From Torulaspora globosa (lineage: Eukaryota > Ascomycota > Saccharomycetes > Saccharomycetales > Saccharomycetaceae): a DNA stretch of 64,000 bases. The notes under the pieces were generated by a model. That model was not told the origin of the DNA, made no database searches, and saw only the letters and a list, made by a program, of their open reading frames with translations. Shown in pieces: positions 37,691 through 47,564 of the stretch. The stretch covers positions 992,001-1,056,000 of the forward strand of contig NC_050729.1 in the NCBI RefSeq assembly GCF_014133895.1, in the 5' to 3' direction. Position numbers and translations under genes: made by a program. Position 1 is the first letter of the stretch. Every line of letters starts with the position of its first letter.

Positions 37691-39739
37691 ATGTTCAATG
37701 GGTCGAATAATGGCTTACTAGCCAGTAACCGAAGGAGCGATCCATATGGCTATGACAGCGAAGACGAGGACAACAGTGATGGGAGGAGCAACATGTCGAT
37801 GAATGGAGGTCGCACTGCCTCCCAGCTGAGCAAGAGTGGCAGTCAATTGGATAGGAAGTATGGTATCGGTGCGAAACTGATGTCCAAGATGGGCTACGTA
37901 GAAGGACAAGGTTTGGGGAAGGATGGGTCAGGTATTGCAAACCCTATTCAAGTGAAGCCGAGATCTAATCCCAGCGTTGGCCTTGGTACGCTATCGGACG
38001 GGAGAGCTAGAAGATATGAGACAAACGACAGTTCCGATGAAGAGCTGGCTCTTCGAACGCACAACATCCTAGCTTTCAACAAAGGCGCGACTGAGAGTCT
38101 ATCGGAGGACAAGCTGAAAGCAGAATATGGGCGTCGTCGGGCGTTAAAGCAGAGAATTAGCGAGCTCCAACTCAAGCTCCATTCGGAGATCCCATCCGGG
38201 CTGCTCGAGAAGGTCGAGAGTGCTTCTTTAAACGAAATTCAAGAGCTAGAGGCGATAGAGACCGGGCTGCTGGATAATCAACGTGACTCAGCAGGATTGG
38301 ATCATCGAATTAAGGCTCTGGAACTCGAAATCACAGCGCTGGCGGATGAAGAAAGACAGTTACGCGAAATCGTTGAAGACATCAAAAATGAAGCGACACG
38401 TACGTTACTGAATGTAGCGGGCAGAATATTGGGTCTTTCAAATTCTGAATTAGTCGATAGGCTCATTTCACAACTACTGCGACAACGTTTCGCATCACCT
38501 CGCTTTTTAGAAGCAGGCCGAACTCCATCTCATGGCGAGCAGATCTTAGAGTTGGTTGAAATGCTGCAGTACCAAATGGAGGCTGCTACGTCTCAGCTCA
38601 ATCGCACTCAAACAGAAATTCATAAAATTATGTTCGGCTGGTTCTTACAGCTGTGGCAAGATTTTACCGTGGATAAGCAACAAACAGGCCCTATGATTTA
38701 TATGTTGCTAGATTTTGAACCCGTCATGAAGTTCATCAATTGCTTCGATTATGTGAAAGAGAAATTCATCTATCCGAAGCTTCTGAGTGCTCTACAATTG
38801 TGGAACATCGCTGGTCCGGAAGAATTTCCTCCCAGATTATGGGTTTTCGACTTCTTCGTCATCGTGGATCAATCGACCAAGGCAAAATTTGAGAAGGTTG
38901 TCGAAACCAAAGTAGTGGAGTATTTTAATTCATGGTATCACAGGGATTCACCATTGATATCAAGACCTGACTTAATTTTCGCACAGGAACTTCTGGGTGA
39001 GAAATACTACGAAGTAATGAGAACTAAATTTCTACCCCGGTTCATTGAGCAACTGTGGGATAAACATTTCGATCCTTTGATGGAATTGGAAGACTGGAGA
39101 ACAGCATTTGTCGATGAAGGATCGATCTACTATGTCAGAAAACTGCTAGGATACAGATATTATTTTGACAAGACCATTTTCGACACGCTGCTAAAAGCAG
39201 TCTTCAACGAGTACAATAAAATACTGTATCAGTGGTTGCTGTATTCACCGAAAGAAGATATCCCTAAGGCCAGATACTGGTTTATTTCTATCGTTAATGA
39301 TATCTTCCGAGACTCAGCGCCTTCAGAGTCCGAGCTTGCCCAGATAAGGACTACACTTTCGTTTCTCAACCGGCCAACTGTAAAACCTATCCATGATGAG
39401 AGCTTCGATCTCGTGAAAGAGCTGGATAGATTGCAGAAAACAGGCAGAGATAGTGGCAAGGATGCGCCCTACACGGTTCAGAATATACCAATGAGGAAGA
39501 TCTCGGTAACGTTTAAGAATGTTGTTGAGGATTTTTGTGCGGAGAATGGATATTTAATGGAGAAACTCCAAGGACAGTACGCGCAATTGCCAGACGGCTA
39601 CCATGGAGATACACTCGTTCCACTGTTCAAGCTTTCTCGAACCGGTGCAACTTACAACCTAGCCATAAATAAAGATATTCTGTGGGTAGAAAAAGAGAAA
39701 GGAGTTTTTGAACCTACCTATTTGTATGAACTCAAATGA
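37691..39739 (+). CDS. SPP382: Spliceosome disassembly factor Ntr1/Spp382
   Basis: The 682-residue protein is Ntr1/Spp382 (S. cerevisiae 708), which binds and stimulates the helicase Prp43 to take apart post-splicing and defective spliceosomes. The G-patch that contacts Prp43 is at residues ~54-105 (YGIGAKLMSKMGYVEGQGLG). A short coiled-coil region follows (~135-240), and then the GCFC/TFIP11-type helical domain (WFLQLWQDFTVDKQ, LWDKHFDPLMELEDWR). Its place beside ATG17 is as in S. cerevisiae (YLR423C-YLR424W). Confidence 0.94.
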   Translation: MFNGSNNGLLASNRRSDPYGYDSEDEDNSDGRSNMSMNGGRTASQLSKSGSQLDRKYGIGAKLMSKMGYVEGQGLGKDGSGIANPIQVKPRSNPSVGLGTLSDGRARRYETNDSSDEELALRTHNILAFNKGATESLSEDKLKAEYGRRRALKQRISELQLKLHSEIPSGLLEKVESASLNEIQELEAIETGLLDNQRDSAGLDHRIKALELEITALADEERQLREIVEDIKNEATRTLLNVAGRILGLSNSELVDRLISQLLRQRFASPRFLEAGRTPSHGEQILELVEMLQYQMEAATSQLNRTQTEIHKIMFGWFLQLWQDFTVDKQQTGPMIYMLLDFEPVMKFINCFDYVKEKFIYPKLLSALQLWNIAGPEEFPPRLWVFDFFVIVDQSTKAKFEKVVETKVVEYFNSWYHRDSPLISRPDLIFAQELLGEKYYEVMRTKFLPRFIEQLWDKHFDPLMELEDWRTAFVDEGSIYYVRKLLGYRYYFDKTIFDTLLKAVFNEYNKILYQWLLYSPKEDIPKARYWFISIVNDIFRDSAPSESELAQIRTTLSFLNRPTVKPIHDESFDLVKELDRLQKTGRDSGKDAPYTVQNIPMRKISVTFKNVVEDFCAENGYLMEKLQGQYAQLPDGYHGDTLVPLFKLSRTGATYNLAINKDILWVEKEKGVFEPTYLYELK

Positions 39740-39817
39740 ACTCTGCAACTCGATCATCAATTAAGTGCATATGTACATGATGTAAAAGAATTGGATTTTC
39801 CCCTCACAAATGAATGA

Positions 39818-40711
39818 TCACCCGCTGGTCTCTGCTGTCTTGTCCTCTTGGGCGGATGCTTCGCCCGCTGTCGAAGCGGGTTCAGGCAAGCCCTTCTCGT
39901 CCGGCTGATCCACGGCACTGGTGCCCTGCTTGGCCTCCTCACCCGTTGTTGCAGCTGCAAGCTTGTCCTCATGCACAGCTACCGCTTCATCTTCGTCCTT
40001 GATCTGTTCTGCGTAATAGTCAGGATATTTGCGGAAACACTCCTGCATACCTTGGAATTTCTCAACACAATCGATTCCTTTGGGCTCAGCTTCTGAGAAA
40101 ACAAAGCAAGAAAATGCAAGCTTAAACTCTTCACCACATGGCCCGTGTGCCATACCTCCTAAACAAGGACAATCCCAGTTAATTTCCCCTGTATCAGGGT
40201 TGTACGCACCCTCTTTCTCAGCTTCCTGGTTAGTAGGCTCCAATTGTGCCTCTTCCACTTTTTGCAGCTCCTCGTCAGACATTATGCTCTTTGTAGACTG
40301 CTTGGAGTCCGTGGAACTGACAGTATTTTCCTTGGTCGGTTCCGAGTTGCGCACTTCCTCGGTCGCTTGTTGTGGCTCCTCCTCAGAATCTTCAGCTACG
40401 CTTTCAGGCTCCTTCTCAGACTCGACGGCCGGCTCCTCGCCGGCCTGCTGCTCTGCCTCAGGCTTCAGATCGGCCTTTGGCTCCTGTTTTGCTTTCTTTT
40501 CGAACGGATACACAAAATAAATCGCAGAGAGTGCAGCTGCAGCACCCAATGACCAGTACAACGGACTTCCACCGCTAGCAGAGCCCTGTCCGCCGGCAGA
40601 AGCTGAATAGCACCGACGTGGCACGCTCTTTCCGCGAGCACGACACAACACCGACACCCTCCGAGAACTCACTTGGCGAGCAACTCTAGCTAATCCAACA
40701 CGATTCAACAT
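39818..40711 (-). CDS. MIA40: Mitochondrial intermembrane-space oxidoreductase Mia40
   Basis: The 297-residue protein is the import receptor and disulfide donor that oxidatively folds small cysteine proteins in the intermembrane space, with Erv1 as its electron acceptor. A basic presequence (1-~38) and one membrane anchor (about 52-68, [17 protein letters not shown]) are followed by a long Glu/Ser-rich linker. The core has the redox CPC motif (Cys181-Pro-Cys183) and twin CX9C pairs (Cys192-Cys202 and Cys215-Cys225). It is about 100 residues shorter than S. cerevisiae Mia40 (403), mostly in the linker and tail. The frame reaches a TTG two codons upstream; the ATG at 40711 is used. Confidence 0.96.
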   Translation of the reverse strand: MLNRVGLARVARQVSSRRVSVLCRARGKSVPRRCYSASAGGQGSASGGSPLYWSLGAAAALSAIYFVYPFEKKAKQEPKADLKPEAEQQAGEEPAVESEKEPESVAEDSEEEPQQATEEVRNSEPTKENTVSSTDSKQSTKSIMSDEELQKVEEAQLEPTNQEAEKEGAYNPDTGEINWDCPCLGGMAHGPCGEEFKLAFSCFVFSEAEPKGIDCVEKFQGMQECFRKYPDYYAEQIKDEDEAVAVHEDKLAAATTGEEAKQGTSAVDQPDEKGLPEPASTAGEASAQEDKTAETSG

Positions 40712-40933
40712 ATCCAAATCCTCTATCGCGATCCCTAGCAGCCCAATTCACCCCAGAGCTGTGCGAACCCTCTTCCTTAAGTAAGAGCTCTTTAGTAAGA
40801 CAGTTCGTCCAACGAGATATCTTATAACGCTTCTCTTAAACAAAGTTTCAACACCATCCATATAAAGACTTACAGTTTATCAGGGCCCTGGAAAGAACCC
40901 CAGGAGACCGCTGATCGCATCGAGTCGCTTACC

Positions 40934-41536
40934 ATGAAGATCTACTACATTGGAGTGTTCCGCAATGGGGGCGAAAGGGCGCTCGAGCTCACGGAAGTGA
41001 AGGATTTATCGCAGTTTGGGTTCTTCGAGAGAAGCAGTGTGGGACAGTTTATGACGTTTTTCGCAGAGACGGTGGCCACCAGGACCGCCGCAGGCCAGAG
41101 ACAGAGCGTCGAAGAGGGCAATTACATCGGACATGTCTACGCCAGAGCGGAAGGGCTCTGCGGCGTGCTCATCACCGACAAGGAATACCCTGTTAGGCCG
41201 GCGTACACGCTGCTGAACAAGATATTGGACGAGTACGCGATTGCACACCCAGCCAGCAGCTGGAAGTCGGTTGCGCAGACCAACGACTCGCTGAAGATGC
41301 AAAACTTGGATATGTACATTAAGAAATACCAGGATCCGTCCCAGGCGGACGCGATCATGAAGGTCCAGCAGGAATTGGACGAGACCAAGATCGTGTTGCA
41401 CAAGACCATCGAGAACGTGCTGCAGAGGGGCGAGAAACTGGACAACCTGGTCGACAAGTCCGAGTCGCTCACCGCGAGCTCCAAGATGTTTTACAAGCAG
41501 GCCAAAAAGACCAACTCGTGTTGCATTATCATGTAG
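40934..41536 (+). CDS. YKT6: R-SNARE Ykt6
   Basis: The 200-residue protein is the lipid-anchored R-SNARE used in ER-Golgi, Golgi, vacuole and autophagosome fusion. Length equals that of S. cerevisiae Ykt6. An N-terminal longin domain covers ~1-130. The SNARE helix (~138-195) has the zero-layer Arg165 in VLQRGEKLD. The C-terminus is CCIIM: Cys197 of the CAAX box is farnesylated and Cys196 can be palmitoylated. In S. cerevisiae it also lies next to MIA40 (YKL195W-YKL196C). Confidence 0.97.
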   Translation: MKIYYIGVFRNGGERALELTEVKDLSQFGFFERSSVGQFMTFFAETVATRTAAGQRQSVEEGNYIGHVYARAEGLCGVLITDKEYPVRPAYTLLNKILDEYAIAHPASSWKSVAQTNDSLKMQNLDMYIKKYQDPSQADAIMKVQQELDETKIVLHKTIENVLQRGEKLDNLVDKSESLTASSKMFYKQAKKTNSCCIIM

Positions 41537-41637
41537 GATGTACGGTCTGTAGTAACAACCATCATCTAGCATTATTCGAGCTGCAATCTCTAATTCATTA
41601 CTCGTATCACTTGGAGGTGGGATAGGGAAAAAATAAT

Positions 41638-41711
41638 CGACCCCGGTGAGGATTGAACTCACGATCTTGCGATTAACAGTCGCACGCCTTAACCAGCTTG
41701 GCCACGGAGTC
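41638..41711 (-). tRNA. tN(GUU): tRNA-Asn (anticodon GTT)
   Basis: On the minus strand the 74-nt gene has acceptor GACTCCG paired with CGGGGTC, D arm GGCCAAGCTGGTTAAGGC, anticodon GTT in CTGTTAATC, and T arm GTGAGTTCAATCCTCAC. No intron is present. Six A residues at 41628-41633 on the plus strand form the Pol III terminator. Its 5' flank, at higher coordinates, leads directly into the Ty3-like relic. Confidence 0.97.
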
Positions 41712-42217
41712 TCAGAAAATTGTTGATTTTTTGGTTTATTAAATATATTTATCACTCGTAAAGACGCGCATCATACTCCTCTTCTAGACCTAGCTAACTC
41801 TGGTAAATCTCAATGGTTCGCTCAAATGTTTTATTTGAACCTCTTGCTGGCTCACTAGCAGTGGCTTAGACCGCTATACTGCTGACATCTGTTGTTAAAC
41901 GATATGAATTTGTCAGTCGTTTACTTGGCCAGCCAGTGCAAGATATAAGTTGCATCTCTGCTAGGCTGTATGTCCAAGACACACATTTTAGCAAATATTG
42001 TCATGTATCAGCTAAAAACGAGGATCTCTATCGAACATCACTGGAAGCCTAAATTGAACCTATAAAGGGGAGCCATTTTGGAAAGATATTAGAGAGTCAA
42101 TCAGGAGCTAGACAGGAGGAGGATTCCATACGGGGGAAAATTACAGGAATACTTACTACTACATTTTTTGGTGCCTACTTAAACCCCAACGACCAAGGCC
42201 TACTTTAAGATTTCGCC
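41712..42217. other. Interval between tRNA-Asn and gag relic, possible LTR and leader remnant
   Basis: No gene is present. A TGTTGA at 41721, nine bases from the mature tRNA 5' end, is where a Ty3-type LTR would be expected to begin, and a TATAAAG is at 42061-42067, about 157 bp before the gag ATG. TGGTGCC near 42170 sits where a primer-binding site might lie but does not match the yeast initiator-Met tRNA. No matching LTR was found on the other side of the element, so the LTR assignment is inference. Confidence 0.35.
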
Positions 42218-42897
42218 ATGAACCAACGACCCAATACGATGGACGACATCGAGCGTCAATTGCCCTCTACCAGAGCCTTTCAAGGGTGGAAGAGGTGCCC
42301 TCAAAGCAGTTCGTTTCCTTTATAGGATGTGCATCCACATGGACCGGTACTACTTTCTCGGCGACGTCGAGAAGCAAGCGTACTTTTCCGAATTCCTCGA
42401 AGGCGAGCCCTTCTACTGGTTCTGGGGAGCAGTCCTTCCGCAACTCCAGAGTATAACGTTTGAGCCGATACTGGATCTACGATTCACCGGACCAATTGTA
42501 CAACTGCCGTCAAAGTTCTAGCTACAATGTTCGCTTCCAAGAGTTTAACGCCTCTATTCCCCTGAAGGCTCGCATTGAGATATCAAGACCGACAAATAAC
42601 TTGCATGGGCTTAAGTCGGTTTCTGCATCACAATCAGAGTCCTTCAACGAAGGCATGGCTGACAGGATGGCAGGCAACGTTGACAATGGGAAAACCGTGA
42701 AACAGAAGTTCTTGTCGTACGATACCCAGCAGTACGAGCCCATGGACAACGATAAAATCCAGAAGGGATCTGCAAGGATCCGGAAGCGCAAACTGACCCC
42801 GGAAGAACGTCAAGTACTCATGAAGTTCGGAATTTGCTTCAGATGTAGAGCAGGAAAGCACATGGCAAAGGAATGCCCAATGTCGAGTTCTACCTGA
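42218..42897 (+). pseudogene. gag relic of Ty3-like element, with frameshifts
   Basis: Three overlapping frames carry capsid-like sequence. The first (ATG 42218) stops after 35 codons at 42323-42325. The second runs 42327-42521 with HMDRYYFLGDVEKQAYFSEF. The third runs 42460-42897 and ends with a CX2CX4HX4C zinc knuckle (CFRCRAGKHMAKEC, 42835-42876), the nucleic-acid-binding signature of a nucleocapsid. Two frame changes and a stop make it non-functional. Confidence 0.85.
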
Positions 42898-42975
42898 ATC
42901 TTCTGTACATTAGTCCAACCATGAGGATAGGACATCAAGAAATACTATGAAAACAAAAAGAAGCTCATTCTATCC

Positions 42976-44266
42976 TTGGTCAACAAGCGCAGGGAAATCG
43001 ATGTGACGAGAAGATATTATGGGAGCATATTATTGAACATAGGTGCAGCTACATCTCTGATTTGTAGGCGTTCAAACAGCTTGAGGCTGAAGACGTATGG
43101 AACGTCACCGCTTACTATTCGTGAAGCAACCAAAAATGATCGAGATTCAGAAAAGCCGCAGTAATCACGGTCACTCATAATGACATTCCGGTATACGTTG
43201 GAGACGAGCTACACACCAATATCATCGGCAACGCTGTTCTTGAGTCTAACCCGACTAACGACGTATATGAGCCCAGTCAATAAATCAAAATCGTACCGTC
43301 TACCACGCAACCAAGACAGATCACTGACCTTAAGCAAACGAGACATGCTACAGAAACCGGCGATTACCGACCCGACTGAGCGGAAGCAGTCAAAGTCCCT
43401 GATCTGATACGCCGTAAATTGCCTACCATTCCGGATCGCGCAGAGCTCTCTCACGCCAGCACATCTCCAATCTAAATATCCGCATACAGCAAGAACGACT
43501 CTCCGTGGACCACTGCACAAGAAGAAGTTTTCCATGGAATTGATACCAGGCAGGTACGCGATTTCCAAGGATACTACAAAACCGTAGGTCGTCAAAGGAA
43601 GAGGTAGCTGATCCATTGAAGGGCCAAATGGCACTTATAGGCCGCCAGTAATGTTAATCAAGAAAAGGGTTGGTTCATACCGCTTATGTACGGACTACTG
43701 AGTGCTGAAATACAATTTCTCTTATCGAGAATCGAGGGATTAATGGCAAAGATAGGGAATGCTGCCGTCTTCTTGAATCTCGATCTTCATTCTGACTATC
43801 ACCAAATACTGGGCAAAGAAGGAGACATTCCAAAGACTGCCTCCACCATCCACAGCGGGAAAAACCATTACCGTTTGGGCTAATCAACGGGCCTTCTATC
43901 TCCAAGGCATATAGCTGACATCTTACGTGATCTACCGTTCGTCCTAGTGTACCTCAATGACATATTGGTAATGACAGCAACAAGAGGGGGAACCCTTCAA
44001 GCATTGCGCGCCCATTGAATGAGTTTATAGCAAAGAAAAGCCCTTGGACTACGGAACAGACCAAGGCTTTCAACGATTTGAAACAGGCTTTAGCCTCTAC
44101 TCCATTACTAGTTCCCTTCAGTCCCGAGCTTGAATACCGGCTAATAACTGATGCCAGTAAGCTAGGACTCGGAGAAGTACCAGAGGAGCTAACCAGCAAC
44201 CGAGTGGCCGGTGGGCCCGTCCGGCTCTGTTTCTGGAGTGACCAGGTTAATCGGGCTCTTATCTAG
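42976..44266 (+). pseudogene. pol relic: protease, reverse transcriptase and RNase H pieces
   Basis: A protease-like segment (LLNIGAATSLICRR, in 42976-43164) has the catalytic D[ST]G triad changed to NIG. A further protease block (NDIPVYVGDELHTNIIGNAVLE) lies in another frame from about 43155. Reverse transcriptase appears at 43686-43883 (IGNAAVFLNLDLHSDYHQI), then PFGLINGPS in a shifted frame, then VYLNDILVM at 43938-43973, where the YxDD box reads YLND. An RNase H-side segment (SPWTTEQTKAFNDLKQAL and DASKLGLGE) starts at 44015. Stops and shifts separate the pieces. Confidence 0.85.
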
Positions 44267-44440
44267 AATCTGTCCCAGGCGGGAGTCCGTTTCTAGTACC
44301 GGGTTTCCGATGATAATATCGGGGTCTATGGCAATCGTGACGTGGACCGGTATTTCGAATTGCTGGTTCTGGTACTTGAATTCGAGAATAGCGGCTTCCG
44401 TGGTACCGCAGGGGCTACAAGTCTGCCAGTTAATTGCCAA
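44189..44440 (-). pseudogene. Inverted retroelement protease-like fragment
   Basis: On the minus strand an open stretch contains FKYQNQQFEIPVHV and PDIIIGNPVLET, close in pattern to the plus-strand protease piece (IPVYV, IIGNAVLES). The plus-strand RNase H homology fades at about 44,210 (VAGGPV), near where this fragment ends. It looks like a second element piece joined in inverse orientation. Confidence 0.55.
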
Positions 44441-44599
44441 GGAGACGAAACGCAGATTCTTGCAACCGGAAGTCGAATTTCCACGCTGCTACATCTTGAA
44501 GTGCTGCATCCGACCACTAAAGGATAAGTGCGAAGCGATATGCGATGTCACTCTGTGCAAAACAAGGAAAACGCAGGAATGATCAACTGCCATAGGCGG

Positions 44600-45262
44600 T
44601 TTATCCTATAATGCTCAGTGGTGTGGTAAGAAAACCCCATGCACGCAAGCTCAAACAAGTCTTCAAGACGACACTTCATTACGGAAAACGTTATTGTGTA
44701 CTAAGGTCAAAGATCCCGGAAGCTACAGCCATCACATCCCATTAGGAAGAGTCCATCACTCACGTAAGACTCTACTGGACCCAGAAGAGTCCCTGAGCGG
44801 GCCGCTACGTCAAGGGTGGGTTACCGCCGCCGATCCCAGAACGCCGATGATCGAGATCTCTTTATATCCTGCTACGTTCTCAAACAGAATTATCCTCCGC
44901 CAAAGCATCCTCACAGCTGCGAATATCCTGATTTGTTTCGTGAAACGTCGGAAGGAGACATACGATTCGCCGCCAGATTGCGTGCACCAACATGACCATG
45001 CGCTGGATACATCCTGTACGGTTACGAAACCTACGGTTCCATGAACTCGTCATTAGCCTCCAAAGCCGTCGAAGCCATTGAGCAGCAGCTCGACAGAAGA
45101 GTTACCACAGTCCAAGCAAGAAGGCAAATTACAAGCTCGGAAAATACAGAGATGCCTACCTACGCAACGCGAGGAAAGCTGCAAGCTACAACCGTTCGCA
45201 CAAGACCATCTATCGGCCACGATGATGCCGACAAGATAGACAAGCCCTGCAAATCTCGCTAG
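44600..45262. other. Probable further retroelement decay, unassigned
   Basis: This stretch between the recognisable pol relic and the CYB2 upstream region has only short, non-conserved frames. It may be the remains of the integrase half, but no integrase zinc finger or DDE core could be read. Confidence 0.3.
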
Positions 45263-45800
45263 CAGCCTCGATGGTCCGCTTCACTTTTTTTCAAAGCGGA
45301 GCGAGGTCTGACGGTGGGTAGCCGTTTAGCAAAGACACAGCTGTGGTACACAGCTGTGGATACACTCAACCAGCCATAACTCCTCGCCATCGCACAATGC
45401 TCACAGGGCACCGACTGGTATTCAGAGCTAACTATACCGTACCAGCGTTGGGAGGTCTTGGGAGCAGCATCCTAGCACCACAGCCTGTATCCCGCGTGGG
45501 TCTCGGTACAGCAAGTGCCAATCATAGAACTGCGAATTTTCAAATGCTGCCAAGACTGGGGTACTAGAAGGCATCTCAACAGTAAAGAGTAGTCAGGACC
45601 GTAGTGGCAGCGTTGATGTGTATCAATTGCAGCGGAGCTGCCGGATGACGTGACCGTATTGCTGTGGTTGTGTTATCCGGGACGCCGGTAAAGGTGTTTT
45701 CTTGTTGCGCCATTCTTGGCTATTTAAGGCCGATAGACAGACGGATAGTAGCATGTAGAGGTGGGATGGTAGTTTGAGTGGCACTGGAGTAGTATTGGAA
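45263..45800. other. CYB2 upstream region
   Basis: This holds the CYB2 promoter. A short tandem duplication of a 13-bp unit containing ACAGCTGTGG lies at about 45338-45363. No conserved gene was seen, and no clear Hap1 site was found. Confidence 0.4.
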
Positions 45801-47564
45801 ATGTTATTGGGACATAGAGCCGCACAAGCCGTTGTTCGATGCGTCAGAAGGCCCGTTTGTCGAGGGCTTGGCGTTGCTGGCAGGAGAGCGCAAGGCATTC
45901 ATACGTATGGGGGTCAATTGCGCAGTCGGAGATGGGCTGTTGGTGCTGGATGCACTCTAGCAGCGTTAGCCGCAGTTTTGGCGAAGAGCGGGAGCGACGT
46001 GATCGATAATGGGACTGTGAAGGACATGTCGAAGAGGGCCGTCAAGCCGGAGGAGGTGAAAAAGCACAATTCGGTAGACGATTGCTGGGTGGTGATCGAC
46101 GGGTATGTGTACGATCTGAGCGACTTCATTCCTTCTCATCCTGGCGGACCGGCAGTGATCCGTGATAACGCTGGGAAGGATGTTACGGCGATCTTCGAAC
46201 CAATACATGCGCCGGACGTGATCGAGAAGTTCATTGCGCCTAACAAGCGGCTGGGGCCGCTGGAGGGCGAGATGCCCGACGAGCTCGTGTGTCCTCCGTT
46301 TGCACCTGGCGAGTCGATTGCAGACCTTGCGGCGAAGCAGCAGTTGCGGGCACAACTGCCTTCGCTGGACCACATTAGTAACTTGTACGACTTCGAGTAT
46401 TTGGCGTCGCAGATCTTGTCCAACCAGGCTTGGGCTTACTACTCTTCGGGCGCAGATGATGAGATCACAATGAGGGAGAACCATTCGGCGTACCACCGGA
46501 TCTTCTTCAAGCCTAGAGTGCTTGTGGATGTGGAGCATGTCGATACCTCTACGGAATTTCTTGGACAGAAAGTGGACCTGCCATTCTATGTGTCTGCCAC
46601 GGCGCTATGCAAGCTGGGGAACCCGAAGGAAGGCGAAAAGGACATTGCTCGCGGTTGCGGCATGGGGCCCAAGAAGGTGGTTCAAATGATCTCTACCCTG
46701 GCATCCTGCTCTCTGCAGGAAATCGTGGAAGCGGCTCCTTCCAAGGACCAAATTCAATGGTTCCAGCTCTATGTGAACAGCGACAGGAAAGTCACTGACG
46801 AGCTGATAGCGGAGGCGCAAAGGTTGGGACTCAAAGCACTTTTCATTACCGTGGACGCACCTTCTCTTGGCAATAGAGAAAAGGATGCAAAGGTTAAGTT
46901 CTCTGCAGAGAAGTTAGGGCCCAAGGCGATGGAGCAGAACAAGGAAGACAAGGAGAAGCCCAAAGAGGTCGCGGAAAGAGGTGCCTCAAGGGCGCTTTCA
47001 AAGTTTATTGACCCGTCTCTTTCCTGGAAGGACATTATTGAGATCAAAAAGAAGACAAAATTGCCTATTGTGATCAAAGGCGTGCAGCGGTCGGAGGATG
47101 TGTTGAAAGCTGCTGAGGTAGGCGTCGCAGGAGTGGTTCTTTCCAATCACGGCGGAAGACAACTAGATTTCGCCAGATCGCCCGTCGAAGTTCTCGCAGA
47201 AGTGGCGCCAATTCTCAGAGAAAAAAAGCTGGGCGATTCTTTCGAGATCTATATCGATGGTGGTGTCCGCCGCGGTTCTGATATCTTAAAGGCACTTTGT
47301 CTGGGTGCTAAAGGTGTTGGTCTGGGAAGACCTTTCCTCTACGCCAACTCTACCTATGGCAAGGAAGGTGTCCAGAAACTAATCGAAACGTTATCATTTG
47401 AACTGGAAATGGACATGAGATTGCTCGGTGTCAATTCAATCAAGGAGCTAAGCCCGGATTTCCTTGATCTCTCCGCATTGAAAGCCAGAAGTGTTGAAGT
47501 TCCCCGCGATTACTTGCAACAGCAGGCCTACCAGAAGGCTACTTTAGCAGATTTTGAGACCTGA
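45801..47564 (+). CDS. CYB2: L-lactate cytochrome c oxidoreductase (cytochrome b2, Cyb2)
   Basis: The 587-residue enzyme oxidises L-lactate to pyruvate in the intermembrane space and passes electrons to cytochrome c (S. cerevisiae 591). The bipartite presequence has a basic N-terminus and a hydrophobic sorting segment at ~45-62 (WAVGAGCTLAALAAVLA). A cytochrome b5 domain at ~75-155 has heme ligands His113 (SHPGG) and His136 (EPIHAPDV). The flavin domain has YYSSGADDE, QLYVNSDR and the catalytic His450 in SNHGGRQLD. A charged loop (KEDKEKPKE) marks the protease-sensitive region. The frame opens nine codons upstream at a TTG; ATG 45801 is used. SPC2, its neighbour in S. cerevisiae, is here separated from it by TUS1 and TDA5. 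Confidence 0.96.
   Translation: MLLGHRAAQAVVRCVRRPVCRGLGVAGRRAQGIHTYGGQLRSRRWAVGAGCTLAALAAVLAKSGSDVIDNGTVKDMSKRAVKPEEVKKHNSVDDCWVVIDGYVYDLSDFIPSHPGGPAVIRDNAGKDVTAIFEPIHAPDVIEKFIAPNKRLGPLEGEMPDELVCPPFAPGESIADLAAKQQLRAQLPSLDHISNLYDFEYLASQILSNQAWAYYSSGADDEITMRENHSAYHRIFFKPRVLVDVEHVDTSTEFLGQKVDLPFYVSATALCKLGNPKEGEKDIARGCGMGPKKVVQMISTLASCSLQEIVEAAPSKDQIQWFQLYVNSDRKVTDELIAEAQRLGLKALFITVDAPSLGNREKDAKVKFSAEKLGPKAMEQNKEDKEKPKEVAERGASRALSKFIDPSLSWKDIIEIKKKTKLPIVIKGVQRSEDVLKAAEVGVAGVVLSNHGGRQLDFARSPVEVLAEVAPILREKKLGDSFEIYIDGGVRRGSDILKALCLGAKGVGLGRPFLYANSTYGKEGVQKLIETLSFELEMDMRLLGVNSIKELSPDFLDLSALKARSVEVPRDYLQQQAYQKATLADFET

Larger units (their letters stand above)
42061..44600 (+). mobile_element. Degenerate Ty3/gypsy-type retrotransposon
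   Basis: In order along the plus strand there are remnants of gag with a zinc knuckle, a retroviral-type aspartic protease, reverse transcriptase and the RNase H connection, which is the Ty3/gypsy order. Every reading frame is broken by shifts and stops. No integrase could be recognised. The element begins in the 5' flank of tRNA-Asn, the preferred Ty3 target. A protease-like fragment in the opposite orientation interrupts its 3' part. Confidence 0.85.

Noticed and set aside
44694..45262. Integrase of the Ty3-like element
   Set aside because: The short frames here show neither a HHCC zinc finger nor a DDE catalytic core that I could identify, so no integrase was called.
45650..45700. Possible Hap1 site in the CYB2 promoter (CGG half-sites near GGGACGCCGG)
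   Set aside because: The spacing and the TA between half-sites required by the Hap1 consensus are absent.
41712..45800. Complete LTR pair for the Ty3-like relic
   Set aside because: By eye I could not find a repeated sequence of LTR length on the two sides of the element, nor a convincing initiator-Met primer-binding site. Only weak hints remain on the left.
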